From Sporosarcina koreensis (GTDB lineage Bacteria; Bacillota; Bacilli; Bacillales_A; Planococcaceae), in the NCBI RefSeq assembly GCF_000826145.2, contig NZ_LN651335.1, forward strand, positions 346,737 through 410,736: DNA of 64,000 nt, read 5' to 3'. Shown here piece after piece: positions 35,702 through 44,314 of this stretch. The notes beneath the pieces were generated by a model. The model did not search any database. It saw only the letters and a program-made list of their open reading frames with translations, and was not told where the DNA came from. Each line of letters begins with the position of its first letter. The first letter of the stretch is position 1. The translations under genes and the position numbers were made by a program.

Positions 35702-37190
35702 CGAACTTGTACTGCCTGTGCTGATCCCGCTGCTGGCTGCGGTCATCCTCACATTTTTCAGGGAGTCGCTTTCCGTTCAGCGGCTGCTCAGTTTCCTTGC
35801 TGCCGCCGGTTCTGCCGCTGTGGGGAGCCACCTGCTGCTCCGCGTCCGGACGGAAGGCATCGTGCGGCTCGATTTCGGCGGATGGGACCCGCCGTACGGC
35901 ATCTCGTTCGTCGGCGATTCGTTCGCGCTGCTGCTCGTCTCGGCAGCCGGCACGGTCACGAGCCTGATCCTGCTGTACGCCTTCTCGACGATCGGGGAAG
36001 CGTTCGAGAAGATGTATGTATACCCGCTCATGCTGTTCCTGCTGGCCGGGGTGAACGGTTCGTTCCTGACAGGGGATATCTTCAATCTGTTCGTCTGTTT
36101 CGAAGTGATGCTGCTGGCTTCATATGCGCTGCTTGTGCTCGGTGGCCGGAAAGTGCAGCTGGTCGAGGCGTTTACATACATTACGATCAATGTCCTGGCG
36201 TCCTGGTTCTTCCTGCTCGCCATCGCTTATTTGTACGGGGCGGCCGGCACGCTCAACATGGCACATCTCGCTGTCCGGGCCGCTGAAAGCGGGCAGGATC
36301 CGATTCTGACGGTCATCGGCCTGATCTTCCTCCTCGTCTTCAGCCTCAAGGCGGGCCTGCTGCTCTACTTCTGGCTTCCAGGTTCCTATGGCGCACCGCC
36401 TGCAGCCATCGCTGCACTGTTCGGTGCGCTGCTGACGAAGGTCGGGATCTATGCGATGATCCGGCTGTTCACGCTTGTCTTCAATCAGGCGCCGGGAATC
36501 ACAGGTCCTCTGATCGGCGGTATGGCGGCCCTGACGCTGATCGGCGGCAGCATCGGTGCGCTGTCATCGCGGGATATCCGGCAGATCATCTCCTATAATG
36601 TTGTCATTGCCGTCGGGTTCATCCTCACCGGGCTTGCCGCGGGCAGTGAAACTGCGCTGCAGGGGTCAATCTACTATGTGCTCCACGACATGGTCGTCAA
36701 GGCGATGCTGTTCCTTGCGGGCGGTCTGATGATCACGCTGACGGGCAGGACGCGGATCGGGGAGATGAGCGGGCTGCTGCGCAACTATCCGAAACTCGGC
36801 TGGCTGTTCTTCATCGCCATGCTGTCACTGACGGGCATCCCGCCGTTCAGCGGGTTCATCGGCAAAGTGCTGCTCGGAGAGGGGCTGATCGGCGCGGAGC
36901 TCTACCTGCTGCTGGCGCTCGCTTTCCTGTCGAGCCTGTTCGTGCTGTACTCGCTCCTGCGCATCTTCCTGAACTGTTTCATGGGTGAATCGATCATCGG
37001 GGAAGAGGAACAGGTCCCGCTGAAAAAGCGGACACTGCTGCCGATCGCAGCCCTCGGCGTCCTGACGTTCGCGATCGGCATCGGAGCGGACTGGCTTGCG
37101 CCGTTCGTCAATGATGCGGCCGCTGTGCTGACGCATCCCGACAGTTACGTCGAAGCCGTGCTGGGAAACGATGCGCAGCCGGGCCGGTAG
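35694..37190 (+). CDS. mrpD: Mrp antiporter subunit D
   Basis: This 498-residue NuoM/N-like antiporter subunit shows the conserved acidic residue in VCFEVMLLASYALL, then LKAGLLLYFWLPGSYGAPPAAIAALFGALLTKVGIYAMIR and HDMVVKAMLFLAGG. The ATG at 35694 lies behind AGGAGGAG inside the end of mrpC; the longer frame from 35604 is not needed. It provides one of the two proton-translocation channels of the complex. Confidence 0.94.
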   Translation: MTNELVLPVLIPLLAAVILTFFRESLSVQRLLSFLAAAGSAAVGSHLLLRVRTEGIVRLDFGGWDPPYGISFVGDSFALLLVSAAGTVTSLILLYAFSTIGEAFEKMYVYPLMLFLLAGVNGSFLTGDIFNLFVCFEVMLLASYALLVLGGRKVQLVEAFTYITINVLASWFFLLAIAYLYGAAGTLNMAHLAVRAAESGQDPILTVIGLIFLLVFSLKAGLLLYFWLPGSYGAPPAAIAALFGALLTKVGIYAMIRLFTLVFNQAPGITGPLIGGMAALTLIGGSIGALSSRDIRQIISYNVVIAVGFILTGLAAGSETALQGSIYYVLHDMVVKAMLFLAGGLMITLTGRTRIGEMSGLLRNYPKLGWLFFIAMLSLTGIPPFSGFIGKVLLGEGLIGAELYLLLALAFLSSLFVLYSLLRIFLNCFMGESIIGEEEQVPLKKRTLLPIAALGVLTFAIGIGADWLAPFVNDAAAVLTHPDSYVEAVLGNDAQPGR

Positions 37191-37214
37191 ACTGATAGAA
37201 AGGGGGCGGGTCAT

Positions 37215-37697
37215 ATGCCTGCGCAACTGCTGCTCAACCTGTTCATCGCATTCCTGTGGATGCTGCTGATCGATGAAGACGAACTGCGGCTTTCGACATT
37301 TGCTGCCGGATTCCTCGTCGGGATCGGCATCCTGTTCTTCATGCACCGCTTTTTCGGCACGCGCTTCTATTTGCGCCGTGTGTATGCGGCAGTCAAGCTG
37401 CTGTTCATCTTCATATCGGAACTGGTGCAGTCGAGCGCCATCGTGCTCCGGCAGATCCTGAGCCCCCGGCTGAAGATCGAACCGGGCGTCTTCAAATATG
37501 AAACGGTGCTCCGGAGTGACGTGGAGATCACGATGCTCTCCATGCTGCTGACGCTCACCCCGGGCTCGGTCGTGATGGAAGTCACGCCCGGCAGTGAAGC
37601 CCTCTACATCCATGCGATGGACGTCCAGGAATCACGTGACGGGCTCATCAAGCAGCTCAGGAATTTCGAAAAAGCGATTATGGAGGTGACCCGCTGA
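37215..37697 (+). CDS. mrpE: Mrp antiporter subunit E
   Basis: This 160-residue MnhE-family subunit has two N-terminal helices and the conserved cytoplasmic segment VFKYETVLRSDVEITMLSMLLTLTPGSVVMEVTPGSEALYIHAMDV. An AAGGGGGCGGG SD precedes the ATG. Its last base is the first of mrpF, so translation is coupled. Confidence 0.93.
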   Translation: MPAQLLLNLFIAFLWMLLIDEDELRLSTFAAGFLVGIGILFFMHRFFGTRFYLRRVYAAVKLLFIFISELVQSSAIVLRQILSPRLKIEPGVFKYETVLRSDVEITMLSMLLTLTPGSVVMEVTPGSEALYIHAMDVQESRDGLIKQLRNFEKAIMEVTR

Positions 37698-37981
37698 TGA
37701 TTGCTGGAATGCTCGCTGTATCCGTCGTCCTGTTCGCCGTCACGATTGCAATCGCTCTGCTGCGCATGATCCTAGGCCCATCCATGCCCGACCGTGTCAT
37801 CGCCATGGATGTGATCGGCGTCAACCTGTTGGCGCTGATCGGTGTAGTATCCGTGCTGTACGGAACGAAAGCGTACTTGGAAGTGATCCTGATCCTCGGC
37901 ATCCTGTCGTTCATCAGCACGATCGCCTTTTCGAAATATATCGAGAGGGGGGTCATCATTGAACGGAAACGAGACCGGTGA
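37697..37981 (+). CDS. mrpF: Mrp antiporter subunit F
   Basis: This 94-residue three-helix subunit has the family core LLRMILGPSMPDRVIAMDVIGVNLLALIGV. It overlaps mrpE and mrpG, as is normal in mrp operons. Confidence 0.93.
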   Translation: MIAGMLAVSVVLFAVTIAIALLRMILGPSMPDRVIAMDVIGVNLLALIGVVSVLYGTKAYLEVILILGILSFISTIAFSKYIERGVIIERKRDR

Positions 37982-38339
37982 ATTCGTCGGTGCCCTGCTG
38001 ATCCTGTTCGGCAGCATCTTCAGCGTAATCAGCGTGTTCGGCCTCATCCGGCTGCCGGATGTCTACACCCGGTCGCACGCAGCGACGAAGAGTTCGACGC
38101 TGTCCGTGCTGCTGACGCTGATCGGCGTGTTCCTGTACTTCCTGTTCCGCGACAACTTCGTCAGCGTGCGCGTGCTGCTCGGCATCGTCTTCGTCTTCCT
38201 GACTGCGCCGGTCGCCGGCCACCTGATCATCCGCGCCGCCTACCGCTCGAACGTCAAGCTCGCCGACATCTCGGTGGAGGATGAACTGCACAGCGTGCTG
38301 CACGCGGAAGAGCCGGCGGACCGGAACGAAGAGAAGTGA
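37959..38339 (+). CDS. mrpG: Mrp antiporter subunit G
   Basis: This 126-residue subunit has three helices and the MnhG signature FGLIRLPDVYTRSHAATKSSTLSVLLTLIGVFLYF. It starts at TTG 37959 behind GAGAGGGGGG and overlaps mrpF by 23 bases. It is the last gene of the operon and is followed by a perfect-palindrome terminator. Confidence 0.92.
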   Translation: MNGNETGEFVGALLILFGSIFSVISVFGLIRLPDVYTRSHAATKSSTLSVLLTLIGVFLYFLFRDNFVSVRVLLGIVFVFLTAPVAGHLIIRAAYRSNVKLADISVEDELHSVLHAEEPADRNEEK

Positions 38340-38438
38340 TCATTAAATGGTATGGAACGGTTTGCGTCCGCGGCCGGCGTCTGGTGGTCGGGACACCCGA
38401 GCCGCGCAGAAACCGAACAAGTCAGTACCTGAATGGGG

Positions 38439-38464
38439 TGCGCTGCCGCGGCAGCGCATTTTTT
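38439..38464 (+). terminator. mrp operon terminator
   Basis: A 20-base perfect palindrome (38439-38458, TGCGCTGCCG and its complement) is followed by TTTTTT. Confidence 0.88.
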
Positions 38465-38492
38465 CGTGGGGAGGATAGGGAAGCGGGTTTGC

Positions 38493-38685
38493 GCTCATAA
38501 ATCGGGAGAATCGCTCATAGACTCGGGGGCAGTGATCATAAATCATGGAAAGTGATCATAAACCGGGAAAAGTGCTCATAAATCACGGAAAGTGATCATA
38601 AACCGGAAAAAGTGCTCATAAATCACGGAAATGATCATAAAACGAGAAAAATGATCACAAACCTGGAAAAGCGCTCATAAAGCTG
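38493..38685. repeat. 20-bp tandem repeat array, ten units, non-coding
   Basis: Ten directly repeated units begin with G[A/C]TCATAAA at 38493, 38513, 38534, 38554, 38574, 38594, 38614, 38633, 38653 and 38673; the period is 20 bp with two one-base slips. Two unit types partly alternate: GATCATAAACCGGGAAAAGT and GCTCATAAATCACGGAAAGT. Two units depart from the core (CTCATAGAC in the second, ATCACAAAC in the ninth). TGATCA palindromes recur. No unit has an SD or open frame. There are no unique spacers, so this is not CRISPR. The following 180 bases up to the acylase gene show nothing I can name. Confidence 0.9.
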
Positions 38686-38867
38686 TAGCCCTTAGGCTGT
38701 CGTCTAGGATTCTCAAGGTCTGCATCCAACTTAAATGGAACATTTGCCATTAGGATGCCCTCTATTTTCTGGAACATCGGTAATTTCCAAATTCTTCACA
38801 GGAACGGAGGGATTTTATTTCCTGACCGCGAATAGATAGTAAGGGGAAGAGAAAAGGGGGAATAGCA

Positions 38868-41255
38868 GTGGGAACACGCAGGCAACAAAAGAAATCGATG
38901 GGCCGTCCGCTGAAGATCGGCCTATGGGTGCTTGGTGTACTTGTCGCCCTGGCAGCTGCAGCACTCATTTTTGTAAACGTTTACATAGGGAAGTCCAAAC
39001 CGGTCATTGAAGGGACAGCATCCGTTACCATCCTGGATGAGGATGTCACAGTGACACGGGACTCGGACGGTGTGCCGCACATCGAAGCCGCCTCGGACGC
39101 CGATCTCTACCGGGCGCAAGGGTATGTCCATGCCCAGGACCGTCTGTTCCAGATGGACCTGGCGCGCAGACAGGCGAGCGGACGGCTGGCGGAAGTCGTG
39201 GGGGCAAAAGCGGTTGATACGGATAAACGGTTCCGGACCTTCAGCCTGCGAGATGCGGCGGAAAAGTCCTACGATACGTACAGTGTCGATGCGAAACAGG
39301 TCCTGGACTGGTATGCAGAAGGGGTCAATGCATTCATCCACGAGGTGAAAGGGAACGGGAAACTGTCGTATGAGTTCAAGCTGCTCGGGTACGAACCGGA
39401 AGATTGGACACCGATCGATTCATTGACAATCGGCAAGTACATGGCGTACGATCTCGGCGGCAAGTGGACACCGCAGGCGATGCGGCACTGGGCACTCAAT
39501 CACTATCCCGCGGAAAAGGCGAAGGAGCTGTTCATCACCTATCCGGAGAATGCCGAATCGATCATGGAGGCAAATCGGGCCAATCCGGTTGCGGTAGCGG
39601 ACCAGTTCGACCCTGATACGCTGCCGCCTGAATTCAACGGCAGCAACAACTGGGTCGTCTCCGGCGACAAGACGAAATCAGGGAAGCCGCTGCTCGCGGA
39701 TGACCCGCATCTCGGGCTCAGCACGCCGTCTGTCTGGCATCAGATCCATCTGACATCGCCGGAACAGAACGTCAGCGGTGTCATCTTCGCCGGGATTCCG
39801 GGCATCATCCTCGGACATAACGACACGATCGCCTGGGGCGTGACGAACGTCGGACCTGACGTGCAGGATCTGTATATCGAGATCCCGAACCCGGACGACC
39901 CGACCCAGTTCGAGTATGACGGGAAGTGGGAGCAGGCGGACGTGCGGGATGAACCAATCAAAGTCAAAGGGGAAGACGATGTCCCGTTCGAAGTCCTCGT
40001 GACCCGTCACGGACCGGTCATTACGGATATCATTTATGAGAATGAAAAACCGGGTGCCGTGTTCTCGATGCAATGGACGGCGCTCGAAGCGAGCAACGAA
40101 CTCGAAGCTGTCATGGATCTGAACAAAGCGGAGGATTGGGAGTCATTTGAAACGGCGCTCGAATCATTCAGCGCGCCCGCACAGAACTTCGTGTTTGCAT
40201 CGAAAGACGGGACGATCGCCTACAAAGCGAACGGCAAGATCCCGATCCGCAAGAAAGGCGATGCACAGCTGCCGGTGCCGGGCAACTCTTCCGAATACGG
40301 CTGGGAGGGCTACGTACCGTATGATGAACTGCCGACGCTCGTCAATCCGCCGGAAGGGTTCATTGCGACAGCGAACAATGAAGTGGTCGATGAGAAGTAT
40401 CCGTATCATATAACGAAGTTCTGGGCGCAGCCGTACCGGTACGAACGGATTGCGGAAGTGCTCAGGGACCGCGATGATTTCACGGCGGACGACATGATGG
40501 CGCTGCAGATGGATCAGAAGAACCTGCATGCGGGGGAGTTTTTGGACCGGATGCTCGGCTCCGCTGAGAAGATGGACCGGAAAGGACATTACGAAGGGAT
40601 TCTCCGGCAGATGAGGGAGTGGGATCAGGTCGATACCGCAGAGTCGCCGCAGCCGCTGATTTTCCATAAGTGGATGACGCAGCTGCCGAAACTCATGTTC
40701 GCGCCGGATATGCCGGAAGACGTCTATGCGTTCATGCCCGGCAAGCCACAGCTGACCGATCAATTCCTCCGCAATTCATATGACGGCGAGGCGCCGTCCT
40801 GGGTGGCGGACTACGGCGGTGCTGACCGATGGGTGTACGACGCGTTTGAAAAGACGATCGCAGGTCTGAAAGAGGACTACGGGGACAATCCGGAGAAATG
40901 GCAGTGGGGCGACTATCATCAGCTGGTGTTCCCGCATCCGCTGTCCGGTGCGTCGCCGATGCTTGCACGCTTCCTGGACCCGGACCGCCAGCCGGTCGGC
41001 GGATCGGGGATCACTGTGCAGGCCGCTTCGTTCAAGGAGGATGGAAGTGCAAACCACGGCGCGTCCTGGCGCTTCGTTGCGGATCTGAATGATCTGTCCA
41101 AAGCATATCACATTGTCGGGCCGGGCCAGAGCGGCCACCTGAAGTCCGAATGGTTCCACGACCAGGCGGACGACTGGGTCCGAGGGGACTTCCATGAAAC
41201 CGTTACGGACGGTTCGGTGAAAGATGGCCATGTGCTGACATTGACAGCGAATTGA
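38868..41255 (+). CDS. penicillin acylase family protein (Ntn hydrolase)
   Basis: This 795-residue precursor belongs to the penicillin/acyl-homoserine-lactone acylase family. A membrane anchor or uncleaved signal lies at residues 12-38. The alpha-chain region contains RDSDGVPHIEAASDADLYRAQGYVHAQDRLFQMDLARRQASGRLAE. Autoprocessing is expected between Gly258 and Ser259 in NGSNNWVVSG, making Ser259 the N-terminal nucleophile. GHNDTIAWGVTNVGPDVQDLY follows. It hydrolyses amide bonds of acylated small molecules, possibly quorum signals or beta-lactams; the substrate is unknown. It starts at GTG behind AAAAGGGGG. It is flanked by two unrelated repeat arrays. Confidence 0.9.
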   Translation: MGTRRQQKKSMGRPLKIGLWVLGVLVALAAAALIFVNVYIGKSKPVIEGTASVTILDEDVTVTRDSDGVPHIEAASDADLYRAQGYVHAQDRLFQMDLARRQASGRLAEVVGAKAVDTDKRFRTFSLRDAAEKSYDTYSVDAKQVLDWYAEGVNAFIHEVKGNGKLSYEFKLLGYEPEDWTPIDSLTIGKYMAYDLGGKWTPQAMRHWALNHYPAEKAKELFITYPENAESIMEANRANPVAVADQFDPDTLPPEFNGSNNWVVSGDKTKSGKPLLADDPHLGLSTPSVWHQIHLTSPEQNVSGVIFAGIPGIILGHNDTIAWGVTNVGPDVQDLYIEIPNPDDPTQFEYDGKWEQADVRDEPIKVKGEDDVPFEVLVTRHGPVITDIIYENEKPGAVFSMQWTALEASNELEAVMDLNKAEDWESFETALESFSAPAQNFVFASKDGTIAYKANGKIPIRKKGDAQLPVPGNSSEYGWEGYVPYDELPTLVNPPEGFIATANNEVVDEKYPYHITKFWAQPYRYERIAEVLRDRDDFTADDMMALQMDQKNLHAGEFLDRMLGSAEKMDRKGHYEGILRQMREWDQVDTAESPQPLIFHKWMTQLPKLMFAPDMPEDVYAFMPGKPQLTDQFLRNSYDGEAPSWVADYGGADRWVYDAFEKTIAGLKEDYGDNPEKWQWGDYHQLVFPHPLSGASPMLARFLDPDRQPVGGSGITVQAASFKEDGSANHGASWRFVADLNDLSKAYHIVGPGQSGHLKSEWFHDQADDWVRGDFHETVTDGSVKDGHVLTLTAN

Positions 41256-41259
41256 TGGA

Positions 41260-41291
41260 ACCGGGGACTTCGCACAGTCCCCGGTTTTTTG
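41260..41291 (+). terminator. terminator after penicillin acylase gene
   Basis: AACCGGGGACT pairs with AGTCCCCGGTT, followed by TTTT. Confidence 0.88.
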
Positions 41292-41371
41292 GTTTGTCCG
41301 TTGTTCGTTATGACGGAGGACTGATTCAGGGTTGTGCTTAAGAGAGGGAAGATCTTGAAGTGTCCGTTTCT

Positions 41372-41398
41372 GCGCGGCACGATGCTGCGTGTCCGCGC
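41372..41398. repeat. GC-rich inverted repeat before the 52-bp array
   Basis: GCGCGGCACG (41372-41381) faces CGTGTCCGCGC (41388-41398) around a 6-nt loop with one bulge. No T-run follows. It borders the hairpin repeat array and may be a diverged member. Confidence 0.5.
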
Positions 41399-41406
41399 GA
41401 GAGGTT

Positions 41407-41606
41407 TTAATTGCACGACGGCGGTGAAACTGGAGAGCTCCGTGCAAAAAGAGGCGTCTTAATTGCACGACGGCGGCGAACTGGAGAGCTTCATGCAAAA
41501 AGGGCCGTCTTAATTGCACGACGGCGGTGAAACTGGAGAGCTCCGTGCAAAAAGAGGCGTCTTAATTGCACGATGGCGTTGAACTTGGGGAGCTTTGTGC
41601 AATAAG
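41407..41606. repeat. 52-bp hairpin tandem repeat array, four units
   Basis: Four units start with TTAATTGCACGA; TTGCACG occurs at 41411, 41463, 41514 and 41566 (periods 52, 51, 52). Each unit ends its dyad with CGTGCAA or a variant at 41441, 41492, 41544 and 41596, so every unit can fold as TTGCACG...CGTGCAA with a loop of about 23 bases. Units 1 and 3 are nearly identical; unit 4 is the most diverged. There is no open frame, SD or T-run, so a terminator or gene function is unlikely. Confidence 0.9.
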
Positions 41607-41720
41607 CACAAGCCCAACTGCGACTCAGCCAAAAAATCACCTGTGAGCCGAAAATCGCCTGCTAAGCCTCTCTGCCAAGCAAGCGATTTCCAAAGTTCCC
41701 GGCAGGTCATTCCTTAACGT

Positions 41721-41797
41721 TCAAATGCCCGTTTGACTTTGCTTGCCAAACCGAATTGTCCGGCATATACTGAACGTACAATCAAATCATCGTTTGA
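41721..41797 (+). promoter_or_regulatory. cadC promoter with two CadC-like operators
   Basis: TTGCCA at 41743-41748, a 17-bp spacer and TATACT at 41766-41771 form the core promoter. TCAAATGCCCGTTTGA (41721-41736) lies just upstream of the -35, and TCAAATCATCGTTTGA (41782-41797) lies over the expected transcript start. Both share TCAAA-N6-TTTGA, the form of the known cad operator TCAAATAAATATTTGA. Self-repression by CadC and induction by Cd/Pb/Zn are inferred. Confidence 0.8.
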
Positions 41798-41823
41798 ATA
41801 ACAACTACAGAGGAGCGGTCCTA

Positions 41824-42192
41824 TTGAAGATGATCGATACGTGCGATGAGAAACTCGTCCATGACGAAGTGGTGGAAGGTATACAGCAGGAACTGCCGCG
41901 GGTCGGCGGCATGGTGCAGCTGTTCAAGGCGCTTGCCGATGAAACGCGCCTGAAAATTGCGTACTCCCTGACGTTGAAAGAGGAACTGTGCGTCTGCGAT
42001 GTCGGGGCGATCATCGGTGCCTCGAATGCGACAGCCTCACATCACCTGCGGTATTTGAAAGAGAACGGACTGGCGCGTTCCGAACGGAGAGGCAAGATGG
42101 TGTATTACTCCCTCGCGGATGAGCATGTATTCCAGCTTGTGAAAATTGCACACGAACATACGATGGAAGGTGAACTGGATGGAGGACACTAA
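41824..42192 (+). CDS. cadC: ArsR/SmtB-family metal-sensing repressor CadC
   Basis: This 122-residue winged-helix repressor senses soft or divalent metal ions. C7 (TCDE) and the ELCVCD motif with C56 and C58 make a CadC-type thiolate site; the second N-terminal Cys of plasmid CadC (position 11) is Leu here. The dimer-interface site is complete as D-x-H-x10-H-x2-E in ADEHVFQLVKIAHEHTMEG. The DNA-reading helix is ASNATASHHLRYLKENGL. The start is TTG 41824, eight bases after AGGAG. It overlaps cadA and faces two matching operators. Confidence 0.92.
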   Translation: MKMIDTCDEKLVHDEVVEGIQQELPRVGGMVQLFKALADETRLKIAYSLTLKEELCVCDVGAIIGASNATASHHLRYLKENGLARSERRGKMVYYSLADEHVFQLVKIAHEHTMEGELDGGH

Positions 42193-44287
42193 GCAGAATG
42201 AATACCGGCTTGAAAACTTGAGCTGCGCCAACTGTGCAGCCAAATTTGAAAAGAATGTGAGCCGGCTGCCGCAAGTGGAAGCTGCCACTGTCAATTTCGG
42301 CGCAAGCAAACTGTCGTTTGCGGGTGATGCGACCGTCCAGGAACTCGAATCAGCCGGTGCTTTCGACGGCATCCGGGTCGTCCCGGTCACCCAGAGGAAA
42401 CCGACGCCGAAAACGCCGTTCTTCAAAAGACGGGAAAACATCGTTTCGCTCATTTCCCTTGTTTTACTGGTGGCCGGACTGTTCGTTTCAAACCAGTATG
42501 GCGAAACGAACCTGACGGCAATCCTCCTGTTCGCAGCGGCCATCGTTGTCGGCGGCACCTCGATGTTCATCGACGGACTGAAGAATCTTGTCCGCCTCGA
42601 TTTCGACATGAATACACTCATGACGATTGCGATCATCGGCGCGGCGATCATCGGTGAGTGGCGGGAAGCGGCCGTCGTCGTATTGCTGTTCGCGATCAGT
42701 GAAGCGCTCGAATCCTACAGCATGAACAAAGCCCGGCAGTCCATCAGCAGCCTGGTCGACATCGCCCCGCCGTCCGCCGAAGTCCTGCGCGATGGCCGGA
42801 CGATCGAACTGCCGACCGAGGAGATCCGGATCGGTGATGTGCTGATCGTCAAGCCGGGCCAGAAAATCGCTATGGACGGCACCGTGTCAAGCGGACGTTC
42901 CACCGTGAACCAGGCGGCAATCACAGGGGAATCGATCCCTGTCGTCAAAAAGCTGAATGATACCGTTTTCGCAGGCACCCTGAACGAAGAAGGGGCGCTT
43001 GAAGTGACGGTCACGAAACTGGTCGAGGATACGACAATCGCGAAGATCGTCCACCTTGTCGAGGATGCGCAGGCGGAAAAAGCGCCGTCCCAGCAGTTCA
43101 TCGACAAGTTCGCAAAATACTATACACCGGCCATCATCGCGATTGCCGCGCTGACAGCCGTCCTGCCGCCGCTGTTCGGCGCCGACTGGCACACATGGAT
43201 CTACCAGGGGCTCGCTGTTCTGGTTGTCGGCTGTCCGTGCGCACTCGTCGTTTCGACACCTGTCGCCATCGTCACGGCGATCGGCAACGCTGCACGTCAA
43301 GGCGTACTCATCAAGGGCGGTGTCCATCTTGAAGAAATGGGGCACATCCGGACTGTCGCCTTTGATAAGACAGGCACGCTGACAAAAGGCTACCCGGAAG
43401 TGACAGATATCATTACAGCAGATGAATTCAATGAACAGGACGTCCTGCGCAGCGTCGCCGCTGTCGAGCGGCTGTCACAGCACCCGCTCGCACGCGCGCT
43501 CGTCAATGCTGCGGACGCCCGGGGATCAGAGGAAGTGAAGTCCGAACAATTCCAGTCCGTCACGGGTAAAGGCGCCATGGCAGATGTGGAAGGCAGGCAG
43601 GTAGCTGTCGGCAGCATCCGGTGGGTGGAAGAGCTTACCGAGCTGCCAGCAACCGCGGCATCCGAAGCAAAACGTCTCCAGCAGGAAGGGAAATCGGTGA
43701 TGGGCACAGTGATCGACGGTGCATTCGCCGCATTGTTCGCGGTCGCCGATCCGATCCGACCCGAGAGCCGTCCGGTGCTCGAACGATTGAAAGCGATCGG
43801 TATCGAGTCGACGGTCATGCTGACAGGGGACGACCCGAACACCGCTGCATCGATTGCTAAAGAACTCGGCATGGATGACGTCCGTGCAGGACTCATGCCG
43901 GAAGACAAACTGACTGCAATCCGCAGTCTGAGCCGGGGGAAACAGCGTGTCGCCATGGTCGGCGACGGTGTCAACGATGCGCCTGCACTTGCAGCAGCGT
44001 CCGTCGGCATCGCGATGGGCGGTGCCGGCACCGATGCTGCGCTTGAAACGGCGGACATCGCACTGATGGCCGACGATCTGGAACAACTGCCTTATACTGT
44101 GCAATTGAGCCGAAAAACATTGCGAACCATCAAAGAAAATATTATGTTTGCAGTAGGACTAAAAATTGCTGCACTGCTTCTTGTCATCCCAGGCTGGCTG
44201 ACGCTGTGGATTGCGATCTTCGCGGACATGGGCGCCACCCTGCTGGTCGTGCTGAACTCACTGCGGCTCATGCGCATACAGAAATAA
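42179..44287 (+). CDS. cadA: cadmium/zinc/lead-exporting P1B-type ATPase CadA
   Basis: This 702-residue heavy-metal ATPase has an N-terminal metal-binding domain with SCANCAAKFE (C16, C19). Six to eight membrane helices include the metal-site motif GCPCALVVSTPVA. The phosphorylation loop is AFDKTGTLTKGYPEV, followed by the SQHPLARAL histidine motif and MVGDGVNDAPALAAASVGIAMG. The CPC motif plus the CadC partner indicate Cd2+/Zn2+/Pb2+ export. The ATG at 42179 overlaps the cadC end by 14 bases behind GGAAGGTG. Confidence 0.94.
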   Translation: MEDTKQNEYRLENLSCANCAAKFEKNVSRLPQVEAATVNFGASKLSFAGDATVQELESAGAFDGIRVVPVTQRKPTPKTPFFKRRENIVSLISLVLLVAGLFVSNQYGETNLTAILLFAAAIVVGGTSMFIDGLKNLVRLDFDMNTLMTIAIIGAAIIGEWREAAVVVLLFAISEALESYSMNKARQSISSLVDIAPPSAEVLRDGRTIELPTEEIRIGDVLIVKPGQKIAMDGTVSSGRSTVNQAAITGESIPVVKKLNDTVFAGTLNEEGALEVTVTKLVEDTTIAKIVHLVEDAQAEKAPSQQFIDKFAKYYTPAIIAIAALTAVLPPLFGADWHTWIYQGLAVLVVGCPCALVVSTPVAIVTAIGNAARQGVLIKGGVHLEEMGHIRTVAFDKTGTLTKGYPEVTDIITADEFNEQDVLRSVAAVERLSQHPLARALVNAADARGSEEVKSEQFQSVTGKGAMADVEGRQVAVGSIRWVEELTELPATAASEAKRLQQEGKSVMGTVIDGAFAALFAVADPIRPESRPVLERLKAIGIESTVMLTGDDPNTAASIAKELGMDDVRAGLMPEDKLTAIRSLSRGKQRVAMVGDGVNDAPALAAASVGIAMGGAGTDAALETADIALMADDLEQLPYTVQLSRKTLRTIKENIMFAVGLKIAALLLVIPGWLTLWIAIFADMGATLLVVLNSLRLMRIQK

Positions 44288-44314
44288 GAAGCAGGCGTTT
44301 GGGGGATCCTTATT

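Noticed and set aside
38493..38685. CRISPR array
   Set aside because: The units are contiguous 20-bp repeats with no unique spacers, and no cas gene is present.
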